The notes beneath the pieces were generated by a model. That model saw only the letters and a list, made by a program, of their open reading frames with translations. It ran no database searches and had not been told where the DNA came from. Position numbers and translations under genes: made by a program. From assembly GCF_000214475.1 (NCBI RefSeq), contig NZ_AFII01000002.1:1-64000 (forward strand): a stretch of DNA of 64,000 bases, in the 5' to 3' direction. Positions 23,828-34,842 of the stretch are shown piece after piece. Numbering within the stretch: the first letter of the stretch is position 1; each line of letters starts with the position of its first letter. Origin of the DNA: Parvimonas sp. oral taxon 110 str. F0139 (GTDB taxonomy: Bacteria > Bacillota > Clostridia > Tissierellales > Peptoniphilaceae).

Positions 23828-26800
23828 TATTTCTCACCTCTTTTCTCTTTATTTTCCGAATTCATTTTTTCAAAAACCTCATTTGGTTTATCTTTAGTCA
23901 ATAAGTTCTTAATATTATTATATTTATTATGCTTAATATCAAATCTGCAAATGGATTTATATTTACAATAATCACAAGGCTTTTTATTTTTATATCTGAA
24001 AGGTTTTATATCAATATTCCCTGCATAAATTTCTTCACAGATATCCTTAGTCTTATTTAAAACAAATTCATTTACAATTTCAAATTCATCCGTAGTTAAG
24101 CCCAATGTGCTTGCTCCGATTTCTTGCCCTTTTGACTTTAATTTTATAGGTAGTATTTCAGAAGCCAAATTATCCGCATCCAAAGTCCTATCCAAATTCT
24201 TCAAAAGTTCCATATCTTTTATAACAAAACCGGTAAGTTTATTTTTCTTAAGTTTTTCACTATGATAACTTTCGTCGTTCATATCAAGCATTTTAGAATA
24301 AGTTTCAAATCCGACAAAATTTGTTGTAAAATCACTATAAAATAGTCCTGCAGGTTTATATCTTTCTTTATTTGAAGATAAAATTGCATTCATATAGACA
24401 AAAAGTTGTAGCTGAAGCCCTGCATAAACTTGATTTAAGTCAATATCTCTTTTTGAAGATTTATAATCAATAATTCTTAAAAAGTCAAAATTTTCTCCTT
24501 TAAAAACATCAATTCTGTCAATCTTACCAACTAATTTAATCTCTTTTCCATTCTTTAAAGTATAGGTAATAGGTTTTATTGACTCATCTCCGAATTCCGT
24601 TTCAAAACCTGTTGGAACAAAGTTTCCACGTCTTACTTGTTCTGCCATGATTTCTATGCTTTCAACAATATTTTTTTGTGTTATAGTTGAAAAATATTTA
24701 TATTTTGGAGAGCTTTCAAGAATAAAATTAGACTTTTCAGCCATTTTTTTAGTTAATTTTTCTACTTCCCTTTGGATAAATTCTCTATCAATTATATTCC
24801 AATCAATATTATTTTCAAAAATTCCCTTAAAAAAGTCGTCAAAAATCTTATGGCAATAAGTTCCATAATCTGAAGGAGAAAAGTCATACACTTCTCTTTC
24901 CTTTGCTCTAAGTCCATAATTTATAAAATATGAAAAAGGGCAACGCATAAAGTTTTCAAGTTTTGAAATACTTACATTTCCACTTTCATAAAGAAATGAA
25001 GTATAATCTTTTATATTTTCAGTTTCTTTTTTGTAATTTAATTTATCCTTTAAAATTTCAATTTTATATTTATAATCTTTATCTTCTATCAAGAAATCAA
25101 TTATTTCTCTAAAATTGAATTTGTCATTTTCACTCAATTTATTTGAATTTAAAGCCTCAATATTGGAAACTAAAATTTGATATAATCTCTCTTTAGAAAA
25201 AGTTTCAAAAATATCCATAATAGAAAAATCTTTTAAATAATCTATGCTTTCAACTTCCAAATTTTCAAAAATGAATTTAATTTTTTTCACAAATCTTGAA
25301 ACTAAAAGACTCTTTCCCTCCAAATCGGAAACAGGAAAAGTTATATACAACTTTTCTTTAGCAATGCTGAAAGTTTTATAACTTAAAAATTGTTCATCCG
25401 TAGTTTTTAGTAAATTATTATTGGAAAAATTAAAGCCCAAAGTTTTTAAATTTTCTTTTTCATTTTCGCTAATTAAGTCATTATCCACTATATTTTTTGG
25501 AAAATTCCCGTCATTAACTCCCAATACAAAAGCTATTTTTGTAGAAGGTTTTTTCATTCTGTCAACAGTTGTAATAAATACTTCATCCTTTGAAGGTGGA
25601 ACAATTCCAAGCTCAATATTTTCAAGTTCAGTTTTAATTAAATTTATAAATTTTGAGTAGGCAATCTTATCCTCTCCCATAAATTCAACCATTTCATCCA
25701 AAACTGCTGTAAAACTTCCCCAAACTTGAGAATACTCTTTAGCCTTATATAAATTTCCTTCATTTTGAAAATTCATTACAAGTTCATTAATTCTATCAAA
25801 AAGTCCAATTTCCAAAGTGAACTCATATAAATATTTACAAATATCCTTTACGGTATTTCTACCTTTTAACTTAGCATGTAAATTTTTTATCGGAGTTATC
25901 ACCATATTTTTTATCTCATTTATCTTTACAAGTTTTTCATCATCACTTTCTTCCTCAACACTATGGACGATGGACTTGTTCCAAGATTCGTCAAACCAGC
26001 GATTACCTTTTATACCATTTGCAATTACATAATTTTCCAAAAGGAAAATATCCTCATCCGGAATCCCTGTAAGTCCGCTCTTCAAATATCTAAAAACAGA
26101 ATCATAGGAATAATTTTTATCCTTCATATCCAAAATGGATAAAATTAAAATAATAATTGGATTTTCCATAATTGAAATCTTTTCGTCCAAGAAATAATCA
26201 ATATTGTAATCGTCAAAAACTCTTTCAATAATATAAGAATATTCGTCTAAACTTCTCATACATAGAGTTATATCATTATATCTATAGCCTTTAGTTTTAA
26301 CTAATTTTGAAATTTCCTCTGCAACAAAAGAAACTTCATCATATATATTTTTAAATTTTAAAAGTCTAATATTTTCAGAATCTTTAGAATATGGTTTTGG
26401 AGAAAAAGTACCAATATTTTTTTCCAAAAACGATAAATCTTTAGAATTATAGTAGCTTTCATTTGAAAGTGAAATATTTTCAAGCAATGGAATATTATAC
26501 TTTTCACAAATATTTTTAATATTCAAGATTGTTGAATTACTTCTTAAAAACATATTCATTTTTGAATGTAAATTTTTAAAATCAGTTAAAAGAGAAAAAT
26601 AAATATTTTTTGAAAAATAGATTAACTTTTCAATTACTAAGTATTGAGCAGGTGTAAAGTCCACATATTCGTCAACAAAAATAGTTGCTCCTTTGATACT
26701 TTCAAAATCATCAAGTTTTTCGGCAAAAATATTCAAAGTATCTTCAGTATCAGAGTATTTTTTATCAATCAAATTTTCATAAGATTTATAAATATTATAT

Positions 26801-27284
26801 AAATCTTGCATTTTAAATTTCAAAGACTCATTTTTAACATTTTCTGTAAGTGAAAAAACATCTGAAACTGAAAAATCATTTTGTTTAAACTCTATTATCA
26901 TATCCATAATATTGTTTACAAAACCCATTTTAAAATCTTCGGACTTAAAAGTAATCAAATCCTTTGAAACCAAGTCCATAGCTTTAAAAGTTAAAAGACT
27001 TCTAGCACTTGTCGTAAGTCTTCTCTCCTTAAGTCCACCGACATTGGTAAAAACAATTTTACTTAAAGTTGAAAAACTTACAACTCTAATTCTAAAATTA
27101 GGATCAATATTTTTTTATTTTCAAGCTTTTCACTTAATCTTTTTTCCATTTCATATGTAAATTTTTCCGGAACTAAAATATAAATAGGCTTTTTATCTTC
27201 TCTTTTAGCCTCTTCAAAACAAAGCTCTAAAATCTTATCAGTCCTATCTGCTCCAAATCTTCCTGTTATAAATCCAACTGCCAC
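23827..27284 (-). CDS. addB: ATP-dependent nuclease subunit B, frameshifted in this sequence
   Basis: AddB is the second nuclease subunit of the AddAB break-processing complex and carries an iron-sulfur cluster. The N-terminus has a P-loop-like GRFGADRT, and the C-terminal nuclease shows [13 protein letters not shown]. Cysteines for the cluster are visible in MRCPFSYF and [13 protein letters not shown]. The frame breaks at a seven-base homopolymer (27110-27116); one added base gives [17 protein letters not shown] and continues into the long frame, for about 1,152 residues. AGAGG best fits a GTG start at 27284; the frame opens at a TTG at 27302. Confidence 0.92.
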
Positions 27285-27335
27285 AATAATTACCTCTTTC
27301 AATCTGATATGATTATTTTATCATATTTTGATATA

Positions 27336-27368
27336 ACAAAAAAGAGTTACCACTTAAGTAACTCTTTG
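27336..27368 (-). terminator. terminator after small membrane protein gene
   Basis: The minus strand has AAAGAGTTAC and GTAACTCTTT arms with a seven-base loop followed by TTTT. It stands between the gene ending at 27373 and addB. Confidence 0.88.
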
Positions 27369-27372
27369 TAAA

Positions 27373-27684
27373 CTATTCTTTTCTATAAACTGAAAAAATT
27401 TTTGATTTTGATCCATCTTCATTTTCAATTTGCAAATCATATCTAGTATATACTTTCCCATTTGTATCCTTAACTTTCTTATGATAAACAACTACCATTT
27501 TTTTATCTTTTACATCTTTATTAGCATTATCTACATATTCTTTAATAGTCTTTTCTTTTTCTAATATTACAGATTCTGCTTTTAAAATTTCTTCATCTAC
27601 TTCAACTTTAAAATGATTATAAGCAAGTATTGAAGCTAAAAACAAAAATAATATTAATACCAACTTAAAAGGTTTATTTTTCAT
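27373..27684 (-). CDS. membrane-anchored or secreted protein of unknown function
   Basis: I do not recognise this 103-residue protein. It has an N-terminal hydrophobic segment (about residues 7-22) that is a signal anchor or signal peptide, then a charged helix and a C-terminal strand region with GKVYTRYDLQI. The same GK-x-Y-x-RY pattern ends the neighbouring protein at 27755-28617, so the two may share a module. GGAGAC lies close to the ATG. Confidence 0.65.
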   Translation of the reverse strand: MKNKPFKLVLILFLFLASILAYNHFKVEVDEEILKAESVILEKEKTIKEYVDNANKDVKDKKMVVVYHKKVKDTNGKVYTRYDLQIENEDGSKSKIFSVYRKE

Positions 27685-27754
27685 AATTTGTCTCCTTTAA
27701 ATTTTTTATCTTTACAATATTATTTTCCTACATATTTTTCTTCATATAGAAAAA

Positions 27755-28617
27755 TTATAGATTTTTTCCTTTAAAAGAAACTTCTACTTCATAACGATTA
27801 TAAAATTTACCATCTTGATGAATAAATTCAGTTTTAATTACTTTCAATTTTTCTCCGGTTTTATCTTCTCTATACTTTAAATATTCATCTATTTTAAATT
27901 TTGAAAAAACATTATCCGCCTTTATATCAAATTTTTTGTTCTCAACTTTTGTAACTTTAAATTTATTATCTTTAACGACTATTTCGTAACCATCTAATAA
28001 TTTTGCACCTTTATATTTTTTATATAAATGGTAAATTGTTTTTCCGTCAACTTCTTCTTTATCTTCTATATATGAATTGATATCAAAACTTCTATTATTT
28101 TCCCTTATTTGTTTATAAACATCAGAAATATTTGAAAACTCACCCTCAAGAGCAAAAAAATCTTTTTTTCCATATTTTTCAAACAATTTATTTAATGACT
28201 TTTCTTTTAAATACCTTCCTCCAACAGAAAAATCCCTTAACATAAATCTAAAATAATAATCATAGCATTTATAAGCATTTACATAATAACTATCTGTAGA
28301 AATTTCTACTCTAGGTAAGCATTTATAAGGTGCAAAATAAATTCTTTCACTTTTATTAGAAAAATCAGTTATCAGGTCAATAATTTCTTTTTTTCTTCAA
28401 GAGTATCTATATCGTAACCTATTTCATCAACCATAAATACTAATTTTTTACCATACAAAAATTCTTGTTTGAACATATGAACATTATACATAAAATATAG
28501 ACTTAATATAAGCTTAAAAATTAAATATATCAATATTATTTTAATAATTTTTTTAAAACTCTTATGATATATTCTATTTTCTAAACTAAAATCTAAAGCT
28601 AAATTATTCTTTTTCAT
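27755..28617 (-). CDS. membrane-anchored protein of unknown function, frameshifted in this sequence
   Basis: Two open frames, 28668-28372 and 28243-27755, belong to one gene. Adding one base to the seven-base homopolymer at 28388-28394 turns the tail into EEKKEIIDLITDFSNKSERI and reads through to MLRDFSVGGRY without a stop. The joined protein of about 287 residues has one membrane helix at about 25-45 and a long soluble domain ending in GKFYNRYEVEV. The start is unsure: the ATG at 28617 begins a typical MKKN terminus, but its ribosome-binding site is weak, and ATGs at 28632 and 28668 are possible. The function is unknown. Confidence 0.65.
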
Positions 28618-28721
28618 AAATATCAATCCCATCTTTGAATTATTTATTATATGTTCTGCAGAATACAAAGTATAAAATTTCTACACTCTATATTGGTAAT
28701 GTATAATACTATTATATAACA

Positions 28722-28759
28722 TAAAAAAATCAAAGTCAAATTACAGACTTTGATTTTTT
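28722..28759 (-). terminator. terminator of ABC exporter operon
   Basis: The arms AAATCAAAGTC and GACTTTGATTT are separated by eight bases and followed by T residues on the minus strand, right after the exporter gene. The stem core matches that at 20008-20042. Confidence 0.88.
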
Positions 28760-28765
28760 AACTTA

Positions 28766-30598
28766 TTAATCCAGTTCAAATTTTCCTGTATATAATTGAT
28801 AATATCTTCCTTGTTTTTCAATCAATTCATCGTGAGTTCCCATTTCTAAAATTTCTCCATTATCCAGAACTATTATTCTATCAGAGTTTGAAATTGTAGA
28901 AAGTCTATGGGCAATTATAAAAACAGTTCTGCCTTCCATTAAAACATACATAGCTTTTTGAACGACATTTTCTGTTTTTGTATCTATTGAAGAAGTAGCT
29001 TCATCTAAAATAAGAACAGGTTTATTTTCAAGTAATGCTCTTGAAATACCAAGTAACTGTCTTTGACCTTGAGATAAATTTTCTCCACCACTTCTTAATA
29101 CTGTATCATATTGTTCAGGAAGTTTTATTATAAATTCGTGAGCACCTGTTTTCTTACAAGCCTCGATACATTCTTCTCTTGTAGCTTCTAAATGCCCGTA
29201 TCTAAGATTTTCTAAAACTGTTCCCGTAAATAGATTTGTTTCTTGTAAAACAACACCTACATTTTTTCTAAGGTCAGCTTTTTTTATTGAATTTACATTT
29301 ATTCCGTCAAATAAAATTTCTCCACTATTTACATCATAAAATCTGTTTATAAGATTGGCAATTGTTGTTTTACCACTTCCAGTAGCCCCAACAAGTGCGA
29401 TTTTTTCTCCTTGTTTTGCAGTAATATTTATATTTTTTAAAACTGTTTTTTCCTCATTATAGCCGAAAACAATATTTTTTATATCAATATTACCTAAAAC
29501 TTCTACCTTTTCTCCATTTTCTTTTACAAATTCATATTTGTCATTTTCTTTTTCTATTTCAACTTTACCTTCATCTACTTCAGGTTCTTGATCAATTAGA
29601 GCAAAAACTCTTTCAACACCAGCTAAACCCATAATAATTGAATTTAATTGCATTGAAACTTGGTTGATATTTCCTGAAAATTGCTTTGTCATATTTAAAA
29701 ATGGAACTACTATACTTATACTAATTGCCATACCTGAAAGACTTAAATTATATACATTAAAGTATATTAAAAGTCCTCCAACAATTGCAACAACAACATA
29801 TAGAATATTTCCAATATTATTTAAAATAGGTCCAAGTATATTAGCATAAGAGTTTGCTTTTTGAGAATCATCAAATAATTTATCATTTACTTCATTAAAT
29901 TTTTTCATTGACTCATCTTCATAATTAAAAACTTTTACAACTTTTTGTCCATAAATCATTTCTTCTAAGTAACCTTCAGTTTTACCCAATGATTTTTGTT
30001 GCTCAATGAAGTATTTTCTTGAATGTTTACCAACATACTTTGTTACAAAATACATGGCAACAACACCTAGTAGAACGGTAAGTGTCATCCAGAAGCTAAA
30101 ATATAACATTATGCCAAAAACTGTTACAACAACAACTAATGATGCCAAGACATTCGGTAAACTTTGTGAAATCATCTGTCTTAAAGCGTCAACATCATTT
30201 GTATAATAACTCATTATATCGCCATGACCTTCAGTATCAAAATACTTTAAAGGAAGAGTTTGCATTTTTACAAACATCTTTTTTCGCATATGATAAAGAG
30301 TTCCTTGTGTTATAGTAGCCATTGCAAGATTATATACGGCTGTTAGTATCAAAGAAAGTATATCTACTCCAATTAATATCAAGATTAAAGTAATCATTTC
30401 TTTTGAAAAAACAGACCATGAAACTGAAGGATCTCTAGCTTCAAGTAAACTTACAATTTTTTGAATAAATAAACTTGGAATTGAGCTAACCCCAGCAGTA
30501 AATACTATTCCAACTAAAACTAAAGGAAAAAGTACAGGATAAGCTGTAAATACTTCTTTTATTACTCTGAATAAAATTGATTTTTTACTATTTTTCAT
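28766..30598 (-). CDS. heterodimeric ABC multidrug-type exporter, catalytic half
   Basis: This 610-residue half-transporter resembles YfiC/LmrD types. Its N-terminal domain has about six membrane helices. The ATPase domain has Walker A GATGSGKTT, signature LSQGQRQLL, Walker B VLILDEATSSID with the catalytic glutamate, and H-loop IAHRLST. It therefore carries the intact catalytic residues of the pair. GGAGGAG precedes the ATG, which overlaps the end of the partner gene by 11 bases. A strong terminator follows. Substrate cannot be inferred. Confidence 0.88.
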   Translation of the reverse strand: MKNSKKSILFRVIKEVFTAYPVLFPLVLVGIVFTAGVSSIPSLFIQKIVSLLEARDPSVSWSVFSKEMITLILILIGVDILSLILTAVYNLAMATITQGTLYHMRKKMFVKMQTLPLKYFDTEGHGDIMSYYTNDVDALRQMISQSLPNVLASLVVVVTVFGIMLYFSFWMTLTVLLGVVAMYFVTKYVGKHSRKYFIEQQKSLGKTEGYLEEMIYGQKVVKVFNYEDESMKKFNEVNDKLFDDSQKANSYANILGPILNNIGNILYVVVAIVGGLLIYFNVYNLSLSGMAISISIVVPFLNMTKQFSGNINQVSMQLNSIIMGLAGVERVFALIDQEPEVDEGKVEIEKENDKYEFVKENGEKVEVLGNIDIKNIVFGYNEEKTVLKNINITAKQGEKIALVGATGSGKTTIANLINRFYDVNSGEILFDGINVNSIKKADLRKNVGVVLQETNLFTGTVLENLRYGHLEATREECIEACKKTGAHEFIIKLPEQYDTVLRSGGENLSQGQRQLLGISRALLENKPVLILDEATSSIDTKTENVVQKAMYVLMEGRTVFIIAHRLSTISNSDRIIVLDNGEILEMGTHDELIEKQGRYYQLYTGKFELD

Positions 30599-32327
30599 CT
30601 ACAACTCCTCCTTGTGTTAAATATAAATCACGATATAATCCCTCTTGTCTTACTAGAGTTTCATGATTTCCACTAGCAACTACTTTGCCCTTTTCAATTA
30701 CCAAAATTATATCTGCATTTTGTACGGATAATATTCTTTGAGCGATTATAATTTTTGTAGTTTCAGGCATATAGGATTGTAAACCTCTTCTTATCAATTC
30801 ATCTGTTTTTGTATCAACAGCTGAAGTGGAGTCGTCAAAAATTAAAATTTTTGGTTTCTTAAGTAATGCTCTTGCAATACAAAGTCTTTGTTTTTGACCA
30901 CCTGATAAATTTGCTCCACCTTGTTCAATATACTCATCGTAGCCATTAGGCATTTTATTTATTATTTCAGTTGCTTGTGCAATATTACAAACTAAATCAA
31001 GATCTTCATCAGTTGCATTTTTGTTTCCCCATTTTAAATTTTCTCGAATTGTTCCGGAGAATAAAGTATTTTTTTGAAGAACCATACCTACTTCTTCTCT
31101 TAACAATTCAATGTCAATATTTTCGATATTAATATTGTCTATTAAAATTTCTCCAGAGTTTATATTGTAAAGTCTAGGAATTAATTGAACTAATGTACTC
31201 TTTCCCGAACCGGTAGCTCCTATTATTCCAACTGTACTTCCAGAAGGAATTTTAAATGAAACATCATTAATTACATTTTCTTTCGCATCTTCTGAATATC
31301 TAAAAATTACATTTTTAAATTCAATTTCTCCACTATTTAATACTTTATGCAATGACTTTTCGTCTGTTATAGTTGATTCTGTATTTAAAACTTCTGATAT
31401 TCTCTTTGAAGATTCCATTGCCATTGTTAACATAACAAGAACCATTGAAAACATCATTAGACTGCTCAAAATCATAAAACTGTAAGTCATAAGTGCAGAT
31501 ATCTGTCCAACATTGAAATTTGGATTAATTCCAGCTACTATAACATAAGAACCTAAAAACAAAATCAAAACAGTATCTACATATAAACAAAATTGCATTA
31601 AAGGTGCATACAATGATATTATTTTTTCTGCAATTGTAAAATCATGTTTTACTTCACTTGCAACTTTATCAAATTTCTCAATTTCAAAATCCTCGCGAAC
31701 TAAAGATTTTACAAGTCTTATAGCCTTTATATTTTCTTGAATAGTATTATTCATATCATCATATTTATAAAATATTTGTTTGAAAATTTTCATCGCTTTT
31801 ATAAGTATAAATGCAAGTCCAATTAAAAGTATTGGAACAACTATAACAAAAATAAATGCAAGTTTTCCACCCATAATAAATGACATAACAAAAGAGAAAA
31901 CAAACATAAATGGACTTCTGACTGCCATTCTAATTGTCATCATATAAGCATTTTGAACATTTGTAACATCAGTTGTAAGTCTTGTAAGCAATGACGAATT
32001 AGAAAAAGAATCTATATTTTCAAAAGAAAATCCTTGAACTTTTTCAAAAATGTCTTTTCTTAAATTCCTGGCGAAACCTGCAGATGCAACTGCACTTTTT
32101 TTACCCGCCAAAATTCCAAAAGCTAAAGAAAGCATTGCCATAACTACAAGAATCAAACCCTGTTTAAACAAATCTCCAATTGGAATATTTGACCTTATTC
32201 CATTTACTAAATTTGCGAGAATAAAAGGAATTATACATTCCATAATAACTTCAAAGACAATATAAATAACAGACATAATCGAGTCTTTTTTATATTCCCT
32301 TATACTCTTACTCAATGTTTTTACCAT
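30588..32327 (-). CDS. heterodimeric ABC multidrug-type exporter, degenerate half
   Basis: This is the 579-residue partner of the exporter above (YfiB/LmrC type). Walker A GATGSGKST and signature LSGGQKQRL are normal. Walker B reads ILIFDDSTSAVD, with aspartate in place of the catalytic glutamate, and the H-loop reads IAQRILS, with glutamine in place of histidine. This is the known asymmetry of heterodimeric exporters such as TM287/288, where one ATP site is degenerate. CGGAGG precedes the ATG. Confidence 0.88.
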   Translation of the reverse strand: MVKTLSKSIREYKKDSIMSVIYIVFEVIMECIIPFILANLVNGIRSNIPIGDLFKQGLILVVMAMLSLAFGILAGKKSAVASAGFARNLRKDIFEKVQGFSFENIDSFSNSSLLTRLTTDVTNVQNAYMMTIRMAVRSPFMFVFSFVMSFIMGGKLAFIFVIVVPILLIGLAFILIKAMKIFKQIFYKYDDMNNTIQENIKAIRLVKSLVREDFEIEKFDKVASEVKHDFTIAEKIISLYAPLMQFCLYVDTVLILFLGSYVIVAGINPNFNVGQISALMTYSFMILSSLMMFSMVLVMLTMAMESSKRISEVLNTESTITDEKSLHKVLNSGEIEFKNVIFRYSEDAKENVINDVSFKIPSGSTVGIIGATGSGKSTLVQLIPRLYNINSGEILIDNINIENIDIELLREEVGMVLQKNTLFSGTIRENLKWGNKNATDEDLDLVCNIAQATEIINKMPNGYDEYIEQGGANLSGGQKQRLCIARALLKKPKILIFDDSTSAVDTKTDELIRRGLQSYMPETTKIIIAQRILSVQNADIILVIEKGKVVASGNHETLVRQEGLYRDLYLTQGGVVDEK

Positions 32328-32351
32328 AAACTTCCTCCGTAATATGTACTA

Positions 32352-32387
32352 AAGAAAAAACTTAAATATATCAATACTTAAGTTTTA
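32352..32387 (-). terminator. weak terminator after pst operon
   Basis: AAACTTAA and TTAAGTTT arms, about 12 bases apart, are followed by TTTTC on the minus strand, downstream of pstB and before the exporter genes. The stem is short and AT-rich. Confidence 0.5.
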
Positions 32388-32462
32388 TAAATTTCCGAAC
32401 TAAAAATCTCACTATTATTGTATACCCAATTAAAGCAAATTTTTAACTTTTTATTTTATTTT

Positions 32463-33125
32463 TTAAACTAATTTTTTGTTTTCTATTCTAATTATTCTAT
32501 CTGCAAGTCTATTCGCTTGTTTTTCATTATGTGTTGAAATTATTATAGTATATTTTTTTGAAAGTTCTTTTATAAGAGATTCAATTATTATGGAATTATT
32601 TTCATCCAAAGAAGAACAAGGTTCATCAAAAATCAAAACTTCTGGGCAAGTTGTAAGCATCCTAGCAATACAAAGTCTTTGTCTTTGTCCCCCTGATAAT
32701 TTTGAAGGAGAAAGGCTTAAATTGTCTTTTACCTCATCATATAAATTTACACTTTCCAATAAATTTTTAACTTTCTCTTTTTTATTCTTAACTTTTCCCT
32801 CATAAAATTCCATTGCATAGGTAATATTTTTTTCTATTGAAAAGTCAAAAGGTTTAGAGTCTTGAAAAAGTGTAGAGATTTTTCTTTTTAATTCAATTGG
32901 TTTGATGTTTTTAATATTTTCTCCTCTAAAAAATACATCTCCCGTATAATTTCCACCATTTTCAATTAAAAATCCGTTCAAACAAGAAAGTAAAGTAGAT
33001 TTTCCGGAGCCTGAACTTCCCATTATACAGATTATTTCATTTTCCTTTATATCTAAATTAACATCTTCTAAAATGCTTTTTTCTTTGTAGAAGATACTAA
33101 GATTTTTTATTTCTAATATATTCAA
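32463..33125 (-). CDS. pstB: phosphate ABC transporter ATP-binding protein
   Basis: This is the ATPase of the phosphate importer. The 220-residue protein has Walker A GSSGSGKST (36-44), a Q-loop in LFQDSKPFDFSI that resembles the PstB FQKPNPF segment, signature LSGGQRQRL and Walker B VLIFDEPCSSLD. It is about 30 residues shorter than usual PstB and its Q-loop region is divergent. The name therefore rests partly on its place after pstA, with which it overlaps by 29 bases. No phoU gene follows. Confidence 0.82.
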   Translation of the reverse strand: MNILEIKNLSIFYKEKSILEDVNLDIKENEIICIMGSSGSGKSTLLSCLNGFLIENGGNYTGDVFFRGENIKNIKPIELKRKISTLFQDSKPFDFSIEKNITYAMEFYEGKVKNKKEKVKNLLESVNLYDEVKDNLSLSPSKLSGGQRQRLCIARMLTTCPEVLIFDEPCSSLDENNSIIIESLIKELSKKYTIIISTHNEKQANRLADRIIRIENKKLV

Positions 33126-33954
33126 CTATTTTACCTCCGATATTTCTCATTATTATTTCAGATAATAAATTTAATATTATTAAAAGTCCAATCAAAACCA
33201 TAGCTGTCGCATATGCTTTTTCAGTTGCAACTGATTGACTTAGTAACATATGCAAATGGAATGGTAAAGCCATAACAGGATTAAATAATCCACTTGGTTT
33301 TGCCATAAATACAACTCCAGTCAAAAGCAAAGGTGCAGTTGCCCCTACGGCATAACTTCCTGCTAAAATCGAAATTGAAACTATTTTATTGGAAATAGTA
33401 GGTAAAATTAACTTCCTACACATATAAATTTTATCAATTCCTAAAGCATAGCTATCTCTTATACATTGTCTATCAAATTCTTCAATTAATTTTTCAACAT
33501 TTAACTCCACAAAAGGAAAAACAATTAGTGAAAGAGCTATACTTGCTGTAAATAAACTCTTCGGAATATTTAAAGTTACTATAAAAAATCCATAGACAAA
33601 AAGTCCAATTATAATCGACGGAATTGATGAAATACATTGGATAAGAAAACTCAAAAGCATTTTAATAATTTTTGATTTACAAAATATTTTATTGTAAATT
33701 GCAAAACAAATCCCCAAAGCTGTTGAAAAAAACATAGATAATATCATCAACAAAAATGATCCTATTATCGCATTTCTTATACCACCATCTACTCCAAGTG
33801 GCATTCCTTTAGGATTTTCCGTTAAAAATTTTAAATTTATTCCTGAAATTCCATTAAAAAACACAAAAGAAAATATCAAAAAAATTGTGCTCATAACTAT
33901 AAAAATAGATATATATGCAAAAAGTTTAATTAAATTATCCTTAAATCTTATCAT
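33097..33954 (-). CDS. pstA: phosphate ABC transporter permease
   Basis: This 285-residue inner-membrane permease forms the channel with PstC. About six membrane helices are visible, together with the binding-protein-dependent transport signature region (DSYALGIDKIYMCRKLILP) that contacts PstB, and GSYAVGATAPLLLTG. It overlaps pstC at its start by 14 bases and pstB at its end, a tight coupling typical of the operon. Confidence 0.9.
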   Translation of the reverse strand: MIRFKDNLIKLFAYISIFIVMSTIFLIFSFVFFNGISGINLKFLTENPKGMPLGVDGGIRNAIIGSFLLMILSMFFSTALGICFAIYNKIFCKSKIIKMLLSFLIQCISSIPSIIIGLFVYGFFIVTLNIPKSLFTASIALSLIVFPFVELNVEKLIEEFDRQCIRDSYALGIDKIYMCRKLILPTISNKIVSISILAGSYAVGATAPLLLTGVVFMAKPSGLFNPVMALPFHLHMLLSQSVATEKAYATAMVLIGLLIILNLLSEIIMRNIGGKIVEYIRNKKS

Positions 33955-34804
33955 AAATTCTACTCTTTCTATTAATAATAAATAATAAAATATTAATGAT
34001 TAAAACTAAAATCAAAAGTATAAATCCACTTGCAAAAAGTGCATAATAATGTTCACTATAAACTTCACTCATTCCTATTTCAAGTGCAATAAGCGAAGGA
34101 ATAGTCTGTGCCTTTGACAATAATTTTGGAAAAATCGGTGCATTTCCTATAACCATCATAACTGCCATTGTTTCTCCTATTGCTCTGGAAAATGAAATCA
34201 TAAAGCCTGTTAAAATCGAAAAATGTAATTTCTTTAAAACTACTTTTCTGATAAAATACTCTTCACTTATTCCCAAAGCATCAGAATCTCTTTGGTATTT
34301 TTTCTTTATAAGTTCAATCGTTTCAATAAGGTTTGAAACAAAATAAGGTAAAATCATTATTGATAAGATAATACTACCTGCAAGAACACTTTCTCCAGCA
34401 GAAATCTTAAATATTCTTTCTATATTTTTTACAATTATAATCATTCCAAAAAAACCATAAATTATTGACGGAATACCTGCCAAAATGTTTATAAGCCATA
34501 TGAGAAAAACTTTCGAATTTTTTGTATAAAAACATATATATAAAGCTGTTCCAATAGCAATAGGAAGTGAAATAATACAAGCTAGAATAGATATAAATAC
34601 ACTTGCTAATAATATATTAAAAATTCCGAAACTTCCTGAAACTTCCGTTGCATCCCAAACTCTTCCAAAAATAAATTTTAGAAAATTATTTTTAAGAAAA
34701 AATGGTAATGACTGATTATACAAAAAGACTATTAGTGTCAACAAAAGTAAAATTGTAAATAATGTAAAAATATAGACTGTGTATTTAAAAACTTTATTTT
34801 TCAT
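33941..34804 (-). CDS. pstC: phosphate ABC transporter permease
   Basis: This 287-residue permease pairs with PstA. It has about six membrane helices, the coupling loop (QRDSDALGISEEYFIRKVVLP-like, here ending KVVLKK) and the SRAIGETMAVMMVIGNAP block that is diagnostic for PstC. Its ribosome-binding site GGAG directly follows the T-tract of the terminator between pstS and this gene. Confidence 0.92.
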   Translation of the reverse strand: MKNKVFKYTVYIFTLFTILLLLTLIVFLYNQSLPFFLKNNFLKFIFGRVWDATEVSGSFGIFNILLASVFISILACIISLPIAIGTALYICFYTKNSKVFLIWLINILAGIPSIIYGFFGMIIIVKNIERIFKISAGESVLAGSIILSIMILPYFVSNLIETIELIKKKYQRDSDALGISEEYFIRKVVLKKLHFSILTGFMISFSRAIGETMAVMMVIGNAPIFPKLLSKAQTIPSLIALEIGMSEVYSEHYYALFASGFILLILVLIINILLFIINRKSRIYDKI

Positions 34805-34811
34805 AATTACT

Positions 34812-34842
34812 CCAAAAAAGAGGAATACAAAAAGTATTCCTC
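34812..34842 (-). terminator. intergenic terminator between pstS and pstC
   Basis: A perfect nine-base-pair hairpin (GAGGAATAC / GTATTCCTC, five-base loop) is followed by TTTTTT on the minus strand. It should end most transcripts after pstS and let a fraction through to pstCAB, giving more binding protein than permease. Confidence 0.9.
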
